64,000 nt of DNA, from NCBI RefSeq assembly GCF_003672135.1, contig NC_039514.1:14373787-14437786 (forward strand), read 5' to 3'. Both the position numbers and the translations under genes were made by a program. The notes beneath the pieces are model-generated. The model was not told the DNA's origin and ran no database searches. It worked only from the letters and a program-made list of their open reading frames with translations. Below, one piece after another: positions 11,501 to 23,949 of this stretch (its first letter is position 1; the number at the start of each line of letters is the position of its first letter). This stretch comes from Ooceraea biroi. Taxonomy: Eukaryota > Arthropoda > Insecta > Hymenoptera > Formicidae.

Positions 11501-14500
11501 TATTTTTACTTACCCATTTGAATTCAAGGATTCTAAACTTTCAGCTTCCACAGGTTTCGTCGGATGTTGTTCGGGAAGCTTTAGATGTAAATGCGATTGA
11601 TCTAATGCAACGGATGAGTCGCCGTGCTGTTGATCTGGCATGGTTTGTTGCTGCATTTGCAGTGGCATCGAGACTTGTTGCAGTTGCGTCTGACCTTGAA
11701 GCAGCTGCGGCGGTTGATTTGGCTGTCGCAACGGCTGCTGCAGAGGGGTTTGATTAGTCGAAACAATCCACTTTCCTTGAACGATTGGCTGACCCGATAC
11801 ACTCTGAAGAGTCCCCGGCACCATTTGTGCTTGGGCGTCGATTTGCTGCGGGATTGTTATCGGAATTGACTGCGGTATTGGTTGCGCTTGATTCTGATGG
11901 AGCAGCTGTTGATTCTGGAACGCCTGTTGAAAGTTCTGTTGACTTTGATACGCCTGATGTACAATTTGTCCCTGATAATTATGTTGAATGGGCGGCTGAA
12001 TTTGTAGCTGACTCGCTTCCGGTTGTATCGGTTGAAAGTACTGCTCGGACTGCACAGGCTTATAATCGACTAGCGTGCTAGCGGCAACATTAGGAACAAC
12101 GGTCGACTCGTGAGTCGTTAAAGGATGAGGCGTGGCGGATTTGGATTTTGGATTCGAGAGTATGTTCGCCAAGTTCTGCGCGAGGTCTGGTAACGTTGAA
12201 GACACTTCCTTCGCTTTAATCGTCATTTTAGGCGCAGAAATGTCCGTGGCAGCGACTGGATGCACGGGAAGAGCCACTGGCATAGACTGCGGCACAGTTC
12301 CTGGCACGTGCTGTATACCTTGATGCACCGTTTGAAGCTGCTGACCATTCTCCACGACACTTTGCGCCAATGGCACCGCACCTGACATATCCGGAACAAT
12401 TTGCACCTGTTGCATATGCGCTACGGATATATTAGCCACAGGAACGTTCTGCCTTTTCTCGTCGGGTAGATTGGACGAGTCCGATATCCCCAAGTCCATA
12501 GATACATTGGATGCGGCAGACAAACTCGCTATTCTACGATTTCGCTCATCTATACTCATCGGTTGTATCGGTTGCATTATCGGCTGCCCCGACAGCATTA
12601 CGTACTGCTGTGCAGGCGGCTGCACTTGCTGCGGCACGAACTGTTGCACTGCTGGACGTTGAGCCTGTTGTATCTGACCTTGCAGCTGATGCTCCGCTTG
12701 TACGTGTGGCTGCATCACGCTAGTCTGCATAGGAATTTGTTGCTGCGGCTGCTGCATCACAACGCCGGGTTGTACCACCGGCTGATTTGGGTACTGCGGC
12801 GTCATCTGTGCCTGAGCTATCCCATTCACGTGAAGCGGTTGAGCTGGCAACTCCTTCTGTGAGCTCACCGGCATGAAATGCTGCACGCCGGTCTGCGGCA
12901 TCTGCTGGGACGTTTGCTGCGTGGTCATTGTGGCTCCTTGCACGATTATGGTGTGTTGCTTCTGCCCGATAGTCGTAGTTTGTTGCACGTGTCCTGTCAC
13001 TTGCTGCAAGGTCTGCACCTGAATAATATTCTGCTGCAGCCCGATCGGTTGTTGTCCTTGTTGCAAAACCTGTTGAGTACTATCTGTTTGCTCCACCGTG
13101 TACTGAATCCCTTGAACCATCTCGTTATTGCTAGCTTGTTCGTGCACCGTCACATTCTGAGTTCCCGGAATACTTGCTTCCGCATGGTCCTCGATCTTCA
13201 GTGTAGATTCTACGTTCGTGGCAGACGCAACAGGCTGAGACACTGTTTGTTGAGACGTCGCAATGTTCGCACGATCTGTACCTTCACCGACACCGGAAGC
13301 TTCATCCTCAGCTGCAACGTTCTTCTGTTCAACCACAGGACTAACTAAGAACCGAGAAACTTTACGCACTGGCGCTGGTACCGTCAAGCTAGATATTTCC
13401 GCAGTTACATCGAATGCCTCCTTAGCCGCTCCCGATTCTTTCACGTCCACTGCGTCTTGCTGTTCTTGAGATTCTTTCTGCGTCTCGTTCACGTAACCCG
13501 CATTCACCGTTGCATCCTGTGCTTGAGCCTGACCGGCTATTGAATTTTGATAAGATTTAAAAGCCGAGTTATTAGCGTCATCCTGAATATTATAAGTTTC
13601 CACAACTGTTTCTGCGGACGTTGCAGAAACGATAGTTTCTTGATTGTCCGTTGGATCACTCGGTATATTCGTAGGAGTTAGAGTATCGGTATTTTGCGTC
13701 GATGTAGATGATCTTCTGGAAGCTTCCGCTGACGTATTCTCGACACCCACTTGACTGTCGGGAGTTTGAGCAACTTGCTGCTTTTCCAAACTAGTATTGG
13801 CAATATGGGAAATAATTTGGTCGATCGGCAACAATTTCGTTGGGGTAGAAGTATTTGAAGTTTCGTCTCTCTGAAATATATATAAAATATTCGTTATTAT
13901 TTCAAAACTACTTATTGATGAAAAATATAATAAAAACAATGATCTATAGTGAACACGTTAACAACGTTCGCATCATAAAAATTTCGAAATATATATCCTA
14001 AATTCAACACATATATATATTGGCACATTCAATGAATACAGCACACAAAATAATTCCTTTGAACACATGTACATTATGCTATAATACGTGATGTGAGATA
14101 ATCTGTGAAAAGAAGGATGTAATGATATTATGACACGACTAGTAGAGACCTAAGAAAGTTTTAACATTTTTTTTTAACTTTCTATGTAAAAAAGAGAGTA
14201 GAAATTAAATTCTTGATCTATCTTTTGAAAATCACGATCAGTTTTCTTTCTATACTATAAAAGAAATAAAAATATATTTTATCAAACGTAAAAAACATTT
14301 ATTAGAAAATGTAAGAGCTTTTCTCTCTCTCTCTCTCTCTTAGGTTTCTCTGTATATAGTGAACCTACAAGACAAAAAAATTATAATGGCCTACTAATCT
14401 GGGCATTTGCAAGTTCGTTGCAAGTGTGACAAGAATGAAATGCATAAACGTCCACGATTATATGATTCTGAAATACAGGAGTAACGGGAGAAGGGACGGT

Positions 14501-17500
14501 GGGATCGATGAACTCACCGAACGGTGCCTACGGTGGACTTTGTACGACGATCGGTGGCTGCTTTGACGTGTTAGCGAGCCATGTCTCACCTGCTGCGTCC
14601 AAAACCATACACACCAATTATATGCATACCCTTGACTCTGTGATTTGAAATATGTGTTCCACACAAAGTCCCAAACGCTATTCTAACGCTACCGCCCTAG
14701 ACCATAGTTTGGTTTTTGATGGAAATGTAAACTGTTTTTAATCGAAGACAAAATGATCGCACTGTTCATATTAGACGCGTCCGTACATTTAAGAGACACA
14801 TAAGAATTTTTACGCATAAAGTGCCCAGCGATAAAGATGTTAATGACAGAGTTTTGCAAAATGTGATGTATCGTTTACATCATACATTACAACACTCTCT
14901 TGATAACGATAACATTATTTTTCCTATTACTTAATTAAATTGCTACAAAAATTGTACCTTAGCTGTATCGAGACTGTGATCGCGATCTCTAGGACGTCGA
15001 CTTGTAACTGGACTTCCACCGGCAGATTGGTCGGGTGGACCATGCGCTACTAAAGGTAGGGCACGTGTAGGATCTAAGCGTAATTGCTTGACAATATCTT
15101 CGATTAATTCTACAAACGTCTCGCATTGGGATTGTGGCAATAAATTTTCTGCAACCTAAATGTGTAAAAAAAAGAAAGAAAAAAAAATGAAATATGTGTA
15201 AATATAAAAAAACATGTAAGTTGCAACAAAAGACGCGTACTCACCAAATTATTGGCAATATCCGTAGGTACCATATCATCTCGATCAAATTTAAAAGTAA
15301 CAGTCTTTTGTTTGCTCGTATCTAGCTGGCACTCAACAGTCATCGATTGTCCTTCGCCGCTACTGACGGACAAGACTGTTAATTTAATACCCGACTTCTT
15401 TCGTTTGGTTCCGGAACGTTTCACACGGCTCCTTTCGGAGGCGGTAACGCTTTCAGAATTTTCGGGCGTAACGCTGACAAATAAAACACCGAGTTAAATT
15501 TACAGCAATCCACAAGTATCACTCTCATTCATTCTTATTCCATGTCGCCTTACCCATCGTTTGACGTTACAGGCTGCTGCGTAACGTTCGTCGCGATTGG
15601 AGGAGGTGCCATAACTTGCTCCTGTTGCAGACTGATTGATACATCTGGCGGCAGAGATTGTATCGAATCCATTGTATCTTGCTTTATCAAGGAAGACCTG
15701 TCAGTCGTGGGACATTGATCCGCGTTTGAAAGAAAATGTTGCTGCTGCTGCTGCAGATTGGTAGACGAGACGTTTGCAGATTGCGCTGGGACGTTTGCAA
15801 TAGGCGTTGCAATTGAAATGGTACTGGGTATGACGTTTGCAGTCTGCGAATACTGCATTTGTACGAGAATATTTTGTTGAGACTGGGGCTGATTGCCGAG
15901 CAAGGTGGGCGCAGTTTGTACATTAGGAATTGTCGAAGTTGTTACGTTTTGCATATGAGTTACAGCTGCCGAGCTTACATTTATAGCGGATGGTATGGAC
16001 GCCTGAACTTGCGCTGCCGAAGGAATATATGATTGCGACGACGCGGGCACCGCAGCTGTAGGTAAACTTGCATGAGAGTAAATTTGCGTCGCGGTTTGAG
16101 TGGATGATAGGATTTCTACGTGACCGGAAGGATTGGTGGACGTGGTGTAGGTGTGAAATATTTGCTGCGGCATGGTCTGCTGATACAAAGAGCCAGCTGA
16201 CACGTATCCCGAGGAACCGGTAGCGCCTTGCTGGTAATATTGTTGGCTCTGAACGGGCGGCGAGCTAACGGAGTGTGGATGCATTTGCTGAACTTGCTGC
16301 ACCTGCTGAACATGCTGAATCTGCGGTTGCGTCGTATACTGCTGTTGTTGAAGCTGTTGATGCATATGCTGCTGTTGCGGTAGCATCTGCATCTGAGGCT
16401 GCATCTGCTGCGGCATCTGATGAGGCATTTGTTGCGGAACACCCATTTGATTTAACTGTATATACTGCTGTTGTTGATGCACATGTTGCTGCTGCTGCTG
16501 CTGCTGCTGTATCTGCTGCGTTACCTGCGGGAATTGAGGCTGTCCCTGAACATTTTGCGGGGTGGAACATTGTGGAGAATTCGCGCTCAAGCTCTGCGGA
16601 ACATGTTGGGAATATTGCTGTTGTTGCTGCTGGTACTGTTGCTGTATCTGCTGCTGGTATTGCATTTGCTGTGCCTGCTGTGGCTGTACGACTGACGTTT
16701 GTTGTTGAATTATCGGTTGCTGTTGAACTAGTTGTACCTGCTGCGGTTGTAGATTGTGTTGTTGAGCTTGCTGAGTGGTTGGCTGCAGTGGCTGCTGCTG
16801 AAGGGGTATCTGAGCCTGTTGCAATTGCATCGACACTTGATTTTGCATCTGCATACCGATATTCGACTGTATTTGTTGTTGCTGCAATTGCATCTGTTGC
16901 AATAATAATTGTTGCTGCAACAAATTCTCAGTATTTGCAGCGTTAGCAGTGGCAGTTTCGGCGGCGGCGGCGGCGGTTTCCCTGTCCAAACGTTCCTTCT
17001 CCTCCTTAGCTTTGCGTTCTTCTCTTTCTCTCAACAGGGTGGTAATTTGCGACTTTAACATTTTTGCTACTGCTTTAGCGTCTTCCTCTAATATGAGGCT
17101 GGATTTTGCCATTTCTAGTGCCACCTCCTCCGCATTGTCGGCCTGTATGTCGAAATCGAATTGTATTGCCTCATTCTCTTTGTGCTTGTTACTCCGCTTT
17201 TTAGGATCCAGCACACGTAGTCTGAATTCAACGCGCGATAACTCAGTGTCCGCAACTGCTGAATCTCGTGACACCATTTCCAATTTCAGTCCGACATCGT
17301 CGGCAAAGAATTCATGATTGAGTAAGTCCTTAACGAGCGGGCGCTCCTCCTTCTTTAGACGTATACACATTTCAATAATATCGCGCACTTCTGGATTCTC
17401 AACTTTATCATAACTCTGTGGTTTAACACCCTACATAACACAAATCGGTAATTAGTATTGTTTTTTTACTTTTATATTAGATTTTTATTTTTATATTATT

Positions 17501-20500
17501 TTTATTTTTTTTATTATTATTATTTTTATATTAGATATTATATTCAGTATTTGAAAAAATAAATATTGCTCTTCTATATATAAATGTGAATAAAAAAATG
17601 CACAACATACGATATAATATCACATATAAAAAATGATTGCTATACACAAGCACATACATACCGATACTACACGTTTATATATTTGTGCTGGTCCTGTACA
17701 TTCAGAATATGGATACTCGCTGGTTGCCATTTCGAGCATGCACATTCCAAAGGCGTAAACATCAACTGACTCATCGTAATGTTCCTCATACATTTCAGGC
17801 GCCATAAATTCTGGCGTGCCAATAACGCTCTTAGCAAAACTACGATTCTTTAGTGTTGCAAGACCCAAATCACCAATTTTTACACTTCCCGTCGTACCCG
17901 TGATAAAAATATTATCACATTTTAAATCACGGTGAATAATGGGCGGTGATCTAGAATGAAGGAAGCTCAGACCTTTTAAAATTTGTCGACACCAAGATTT
18001 TACTACTTTGGGGTTGATCTTCTTAAATCTTCTTAGATACCTGCAGTGACACCGAAAACGATAATGCAGCTTATAGTTTTAGTTATAAAATACGCTGCAA
18101 AATGTTTCATAAAATAATAAAGAACTTACGTTTTCAATGTTCCTGATGTCATAAGTTCAGTGACTAGTACAATATATTTTCTACGAGTAAGTGTAACTTC
18201 CCAATAGTCATAAAATCTTACAATATTTGGATGTTGTAATCCTTTTAACATCTCAGCTTCTTCCCTAAACCTTAATCTTTCTGTTTTATTTAACTTTTTC
18301 TCCTGCAAAAAATACAATGTGTTTTTTTTTAATTACTTAAGAGGTTTATACATATACCTAGACGGGTTAAAAAAATCGATTTTCCAAAAATATTTTTATT
18401 CGGTAGTATTATCTTTTAACTATATTCTTCGAAAATTTTATTTAATTCACAAAATTAACAAAGTTACAGCCTCGAATAGTCAGCTAGTCGGTAGGTCATT
18501 GTGAGCTTAACGATAGACATTAAAGCCCTCAACACAATGTAAGGAACAGACAATAAAAATAGAGAATAGGATTGTCTGTTTCATTTCAACGCATAGATTC
18601 CACTGTGCACTGAAATGAAACAGACGATCCTAGTCCCTATTTTTATCGCCTGTTCCTTGCATTGTGTTTCTTTATTCTCGTACCCCTGGAATTTTTATGA
18701 TCTTTTGAAAAAGATCATAAATACAAATACAAGTTCAAATACAAGGACTTAAAAAAAGATATATGTTCAAAAATGAATAAGTACAAGACTTCGACAGTAT
18801 GTAAAAAATAAAAACTTCAATGGACGACATAAATTGACTGGGAAAAAGTAGTAAAATATTTATTACGGATTAGCTATACGACGAAACTGCGATTCAGTAG
18901 AGAAAATGAAAAAAGCAATGTGAGCTACCACTCAACCTATAACTCAACAGACAAAACTCCGAAACGAATTCTGTCCTGAAGGATTCGACTTTTGGTGTTT
19001 TTGGCAGAAACCAAAACAGAAAATTTTAAGTACCTATAAACGCTATATACACCTATAAAACACTTCCTTCCGAAGTTCCTATTGTAATTAAGCCTATTTA
19101 CAAAGATCTCAGGCAGGACAATTTAGCAGAACGTTGCGTGAGAGGATACACGCAAAATAACAACGAAATTCTGAATACTTGATTTGAGAAATCTAATAAA
19201 AATCTAATATTTTGCAATATTTCTTGCTTTAAAAATTGCGTCAAATTTTGCGCAATATATTGTCTAAAACAGCTTTAATCTAAAGAAGTATCTAGTGAGT
19301 CAATTATAATGCGAATTGCTGCAAACATTGCTGCATGTGTGTTTAACGTTAGAACATCATCGTTATTAAAAATAATATAGGCAATGCAAATTAGCTCAAG
19401 ATTTTAACATTGTAATTTTTCAATTCCAGGGAGGGGCAACTGCTCCTCCTTGCCCCTCCCTCCGGGCGCCCATGCTTAAAACTATTATTTAATACACGAT
19501 ATATGATCAAACAATACAAATATCTGACAGACAACATCTTCAAAGGCTGTAATATTTACTCACCTGCAATTCGCACCACGCTACTGCTACGCCCGTTTGA
19601 GTGTCCAATCCACGATAAACAGTCTTAAAACTGCCACGACCAATTTCCTCCTCAAATTTCAAAAATCTACCATCTGGCGAAATACCTACAGCCTTCTCTT
19701 CATCATCATCGTCCTCGACAGCTTGCACCTTAACTTTCATTAATAAATTTTGAACTTCCTCCATTGCCATCGTCTTCTGCGACAATTTCTCATCCGCTTT
19801 AAAGTTTTCATCAAGCAATGGACCGATAAAACCTTCAACCGTTTCCTCCTGCGCGACAATATCCTTTTCCGGATGCTCTTCCATCTTCGTCTCGTGCAAG
19901 TGCGTCTTTGGCATTCCTTTCGCTTCCGTTTCCGTGTCCAATGGCGGTACTTTGCCCAATTTACTCAACGATTCATGAAGCGCTTGTGCTGCCACTATGT
20001 CACTGATACTCGTGCCATCGTCATCGTATATAGTTACTCTTTCCACTTCTTCCTCTTTCTCCACCTCCGCATGCACATCCGCGTCTTCCTTATCAGCATT
20101 CTTGATCTCTTCCGTCTCTTCTGGTACCTTCGATGTTACGAACCTCGAGCTCTTAATTACCTCGCATAACACGGTAGCAGTAGTCCCCACTTCCCTCTTA
20201 TCACCAGTTGCAGTCTTTAGAGTGTCCGCGGTTTCCTTATCTGTACAATCATCGACGCTATCAATGTACCCTATAGATTTCCTAATTTTCGTTTGCTTAT
20301 CTTTACTACTATCTGCAGAATTCATTTCTAAATCCGCTGATGTCGTAGCATCGTCTAAATCCTTCTCCAAATTAAGCACCTCAATGTCCTTGCTGCTATG
20401 ATGTTCGATCATTTTCTCTGCGGAATTGCGATTTTTATGCTTCGAAACTTTTTGGTCACTACTATTGATAGACTTTACGCTAATGATGGAATTGGATAAT

Positions 20501-22860
20501 GATTTTTGTTTACTGTTCGTAATGTTCTCCTGATTGATCGAATGTGATTTGTGTGTCGTAGATAATCTTAACACCGCGGCATCCCTTTCAAACTCATTTA
20601 AAATCATGTGTTGTACATCTGCAGCATTCCTCGATAAATCGGTACACTCGGTGAGGACACTATGTTCCACACTTGCCTCTTCATTCTTGCTAAATTTTTC
20701 GGACTTCACTTTACCAATTGGCGTTGAAGGTGTAGAACTAGATCCTGTAAAAAAAGTATTAATACAAATATTACAGATTTCTCAATGCCACATAAAATCT
20801 TATTTTGCAGTTGTGAAAAACTTTACCTGATGCCGCAAATACATTCTCTGATGCAAGTGCTTCTTCAGCATCGCTAAAACTACGATCATTTTCATGATCT
20901 AAGGATGATGAATTCACGCTTTGGGTAGATGACTTTTCGGAAATGCGCAGGCTAGACAGTACTTTCTTTTTGGAAGATGGTGAACTAGTCGCAAGACCAT
21001 TACTAGTTATAGACAAGGAATCGGCATTCTGATCGTGCCGCTGTGTTCGAAGTTGTTTTTTCGAAATGTTGGAACGACCTGTATTGGACAGTACCTAAAA
21101 CAGAATGATATATTAAATCATTGACAATTTTTGAGATAAATAATAATTTTATAGTAAAATAAAATTATACTATAAAAACTTTTACAGTAAAATAACATTA
21201 TAAATTTTACAAAACGTTATAAAACATTATAAAGCTTAGTATTTCTAACCTTCCTATCACCAGTAGTGTTGGCACTAGGACCTGCCTGTGAGACAATAGA
21301 AAGCTTTCTTTGGCGTCTATGATTATGTGCGTGGATCCTTTGAGTCGTGACAACTGTGCAAGGGCTTCCACTCTCCTGAGAGGCTAAGTGGCCCACTGCC
21401 AAACTAATGCCACTTTGGTTGCCACTGCCTCCACTGGCCACCAGCTTAGGACATAAACTAGACAAGCCACCACCAGTTCCGCCCGAAGAACGCTGTCTAT
21501 TTGTCTCATACCTGAAAATCCACACAAGTATTGTATATTACAATATAGGATCCTATTTTATTCGAGTTAATAATAATTCTACAGTCTCTTTCAATTTTTC
21601 ACTTTTACAAGAACTAAAGATTAATCTAAAATTTTAAAAATCCAAAATTTAAAATATCATGTTAGCAATTAGTGAGGTAAATTTTTTAAATAATAAAAGC
21701 TAATATTTGTAAACGTTAATATCTTTCATTAAAAGAATGAGTAAAGCATGAAATCAGCATAAACAAATGCGATACAATTTATAACAATATTATTTCACAT
21801 GTTTAAAAATTTATTCTTACATTATTGTACAGAATATCTCTCTCTCTCTCTCTCTCTCTCTATTATAATCCAAACTTCCTAAAAATTTTTAATAACAAAG
21901 TTGTTGAATGCAGTAGGATGTATCGTATTTGTTATTTCTAAATACGCTACATATATGTGAATATGTAGTGTATATTTATATATTGTGCAGTATAGTTATT
22001 TATAAAAGCATTTCTTGCGCAAACAGTGATATTATAGAAAACAGTGATTATAATATACAGAGAAATTCACTGCTACTTTTTCTTGAAGTATCGATAATCT
22101 ACTACATCAACAGAATCACATAAATGCACAAATAATGTTAAAATTTTACAAAGCGGGACAACAGTTCAAACAACAAAAGAGCTCATTATAACTAATAAAC
22201 AGAAATTAATAAATAACAGAAAAATAGTGTACAAATTAATGATAAGATAACAAATGACAATGTAAAAAGCATGATTTTTGATACAGACATCATTATACCT
22301 GTCCTGCCTGCTGTGGCCAGATGAGAGGAGTCCACGCACTGTATTGCCTATAGCTGCTCTCTTTTTGGTCTCCCTATCTTTTTCTCGATGTCCTCCAAAT
22401 CCAGTGCTCACCTGATGATCCTGGCGACTACCTTTATCACCCTAGAACAGTGCAACAAATAAAAACAAGATTTATTTAATATCGTAATACCTCGATTTCA
22501 AGCACAAAACTTTATCCTAACATAATATTTGAGGGACACCTCAAGATTTATCAAAATAAAAGGAAGAAAATAAAAGTTATCGTCATACAAATTGTACATG
22601 CAAAAATGTATTAATCTCAGTCTCACCTTTAAACCGAGAAGCTTGATATTAAAATTAGAATTGGTGCTAGTTGGGACAGGACTTAGGTCACACCGAAGCC
22701 GCCTATGTGATTTTTCAACTACCGGTGGATCTTCGTCTACTTCCAATTGACTTCCAATCGAGAAAGCATGCGATTGCGTTAATACAATGTCGTCTGTATT
22801 GTGTTTATGATTGCTGTTCACTAAACTCACTGTCTTGCTGTCATTGTAGCATCTCGGCAT
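8590..22860 (-). CDS. Wnk: Serine/threonine-protein kinase WNK (19 coding exons, about 3137 aa)
   Basis: WNK kinases sense chloride and osmotic state and phosphorylate SPAK/OSR1 (Fray), which control cation-chloride cotransporters. Exons (5' to 3'): 22860-22627, 22441-22299, 21511-21250, 21094-20827, 20744-19564, 18302-18130, 18040-17662, 17430-15554, 15473-15245, 15155-14958, 14589-14518, 13870-11514, 11401-10885, 10799-10443, 10253-10058, 9864-9776, 9638-9574, 9496-9330, 9239-8590. The sum is 9414 nt with every phase closing. The kinase domain (about 660-925) has the WNK hallmarks: lysine K676 in the glycine loop (GRGSFKTVYRG), cysteine C693 where other kinases have the VAIK lysine, HRDLKCDN at 790-797, DLGLATL at 811-817 (chloride-site leucines) and the activation-loop serine S825. 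An autoinhibitory/PF2-like domain follows (RLRVLDPKKR...FDFDIQ). Next come long Gln-rich regions, a second CCT-like fold in exons 9-10 (MTVECQLDTSKQKTVTFKFD), RFxV docking motifs (RFLV about 1845, RFVV about 2762) and a C-terminal coiled coil in exon 18 (LETLQKRHREELERF). The N-terminal 650 residues are low-complexity. Confidence 0.95.
9892..9965. repeat. Hairpin-forming repeat in a Wnk intron
   Basis: Arms 9892-9913 and 9944-9965 are a perfect 22-bp inverted repeat. Each contains the palindrome TTCTATATAGAA. The same block also recurs in direct orientation at 9954-9977. It lies in the intron between coding exons 15 and 16. Confidence 0.9.
14322..14341. repeat. (CT)n microsatellite
   Basis: Ten CT units in the intron between Wnk coding exons 11 and 12. 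Confidence 0.9.
14518..14589 (-). CDS. Wnk: Wnk coding exon 11, 72-nt candidate cassette exon
   Basis: This 24-codon exon encodes a basic, Ser/Arg/His-rich segment (VRHGSLTRQSSHRSSYK, then VHRRHRS) and is bounded by phase-0 introns, so it can be skipped without a frame change. The donor (TCG|GTGAGT) is strong. The acceptor is a tandem CAGCAG (14595-14590), so splicing may begin at 14592 or 14589, adding or omitting one Gln. It joins exon 10 (ends SLDTAK) to exon 12 (starts RDETSNTSTPTK). Confidence 0.8.
15554..17430 (-). CDS. Wnk: Wnk coding exon 8: end of kinase domain, autoinhibitory domain and poly-Gln region
   Basis: This 1877-nt exon completes the kinase C-lobe (GVKPQSYDKVENPEVRDIIE, RPLVKDLLNHEFF) and carries the PF2-like autoinhibitory domain. 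It then switches to about 400 residues dominated by Gln with Met, His and Val. The Gln tracts mix CAA and CAG codons and are not pure triplet runs, suggesting long-term retention rather than a recent expansion. Confidence 0.93.
18531..18668. mobile_element. Palindromic foldback element (MITE-like) in the Wnk intron
   Basis: Arms of about 62 nt (18532-18593 and 18606-18667, extendable by one base each) are inverted copies with only a few mismatches, around a 12-nt loop. Both ends read acacaatg/cattgtgt. No clear target-site duplication is seen. It lies in the intron between coding exons 5 and 6. Confidence 0.75.
18694..18721. repeat. 12-bp perfect hairpin
   Basis: TTTATGATCTTT (18694-18705) and AAAGATCATAAA (18710-18721) flank a 4-nt loop, just 26 bp beyond the foldback element at 18531-18668. 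Confidence 0.85.
19429..19460. repeat. GC-rich inverted repeat, possible transposon end
   Basis: GGGAGGGGCAA (19429-19439) and TTGCCCCTCCC (19450-19460) are perfect inverted 11-mers in an otherwise AT-rich intron, followed by a GGGCGCCC block. Such islands are common at the ends of non-autonomous DNA transposons, but no complete element is delimited here. Confidence 0.6.
21837..21861. repeat. (TC)n microsatellite
   Basis: Uninterrupted TC dinucleotides in the intron between Wnk coding exons 2 and 3. Confidence 0.9.
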
Positions 22861-23147
22861 TGCACATAACTAACTTTATTTAAGACTACTTCACAAAATT
22901 ATTTCGCTTTTATTTTCTGCGCTTCTTTGCTCAGCGTTTCTCCGATACAAAATTAATAAAGATTATACTATCGTTCTCTGCTCAAAAACGAGGAAATTAA
23001 AACTTTTTTGACCAAGAGATTATTCTTTAACAAGCAGTCTTTGTTATAAGATTTAAAATATCCGTATCAGCAGCATTTTGGGCTTAAGCTATATATCTTC
23101 CCATATTAACTGCTGACTCTGTTAACAAATTTCTAGTGCCAGTGGAG
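22861..23147 (-). other. Wnk: Predicted Wnk 5' UTR part of the first coding exon
   Basis: Upstream of the ATG at 22860 there is a strong minus-strand acceptor with a pyrimidine-rich tract ending TTCTTTCAG at 23148, which would start the exon at 23147. It would join a noncoding first exon ending near 24584. This is splice-signal inference only. Confidence 0.45.
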
Positions 23148-23949
23148 CTGAAAGAATCTGGAAGCAGAAAACGATGAAGTCATAATAATTATTATTGATC
23201 AGAAATGTGTATGTGTGACAATCAAATATTATTCAAAATTTCTCTGAATAAATTTGGCATATAATCGATGATAATATAACATGAGGATATTAATTTAATC
23301 CTACAGTAGAGAACTAAAATTAATATTTGTTGTAAAATTAAAATTTGTTATTCTCTAATAAAAATTATCTGTACTACACAATCAATAGAAATCAATGTAC
23401 ACAATATTCATTCCATGCAACAAACTATTGCCTCAATAACGGAGATTCATCTTTACTTTGTGTAAATAGATACATCTGTCTACAGATATATCAGATTCCT
23501 TCCTCACTACAAAAAAACACGTGTTACATTAAATTTTTTAGAACTTTTCAAAACGTGTTATATTAACACAGAATTTAAAACAGATATTATATTAAATACA
23601 CTATTTAATGCAAATTGCACTATAAAAACGTTGCAATTCACATTTCTAATGATCTATTACACATTTAGATATACAACTATTAATTGAGAGTTACGAGGGC
23701 TATCCGTCGGACAATAAACGACCGTACAATCGCTGCACAAACCCTAAGCAGAACACTAACTCGTAAATCAATTTGTTTTCAAGCCATGAACGCGTCAATC
23801 GAGGAAATGATCGAGAAGTTATGAATATCGGTGCTGCGTTCGGGGATACGTGTATGAGACGTATCAGACAAAGACACGAACACATTTATGCCATTAAAGC
23901 CGCAGAATGTTGTCAAGCGCACCGTGGGATACGCCGCTTGAAAAATGTG

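Noticed and set aside
16275..16946. 223-codon plus-strand Ala-rich frame opposite Wnk
   Set aside because: It is the antisense shadow of the Gln-rich Wnk exon 8 (CAG/CTG read as GCT/GCA).
18319..18504. Short plus-strand frame in the Wnk intron
   Set aside because: Phe/Tyr/Ile-rich chance translation of AT-rich intron sequence.
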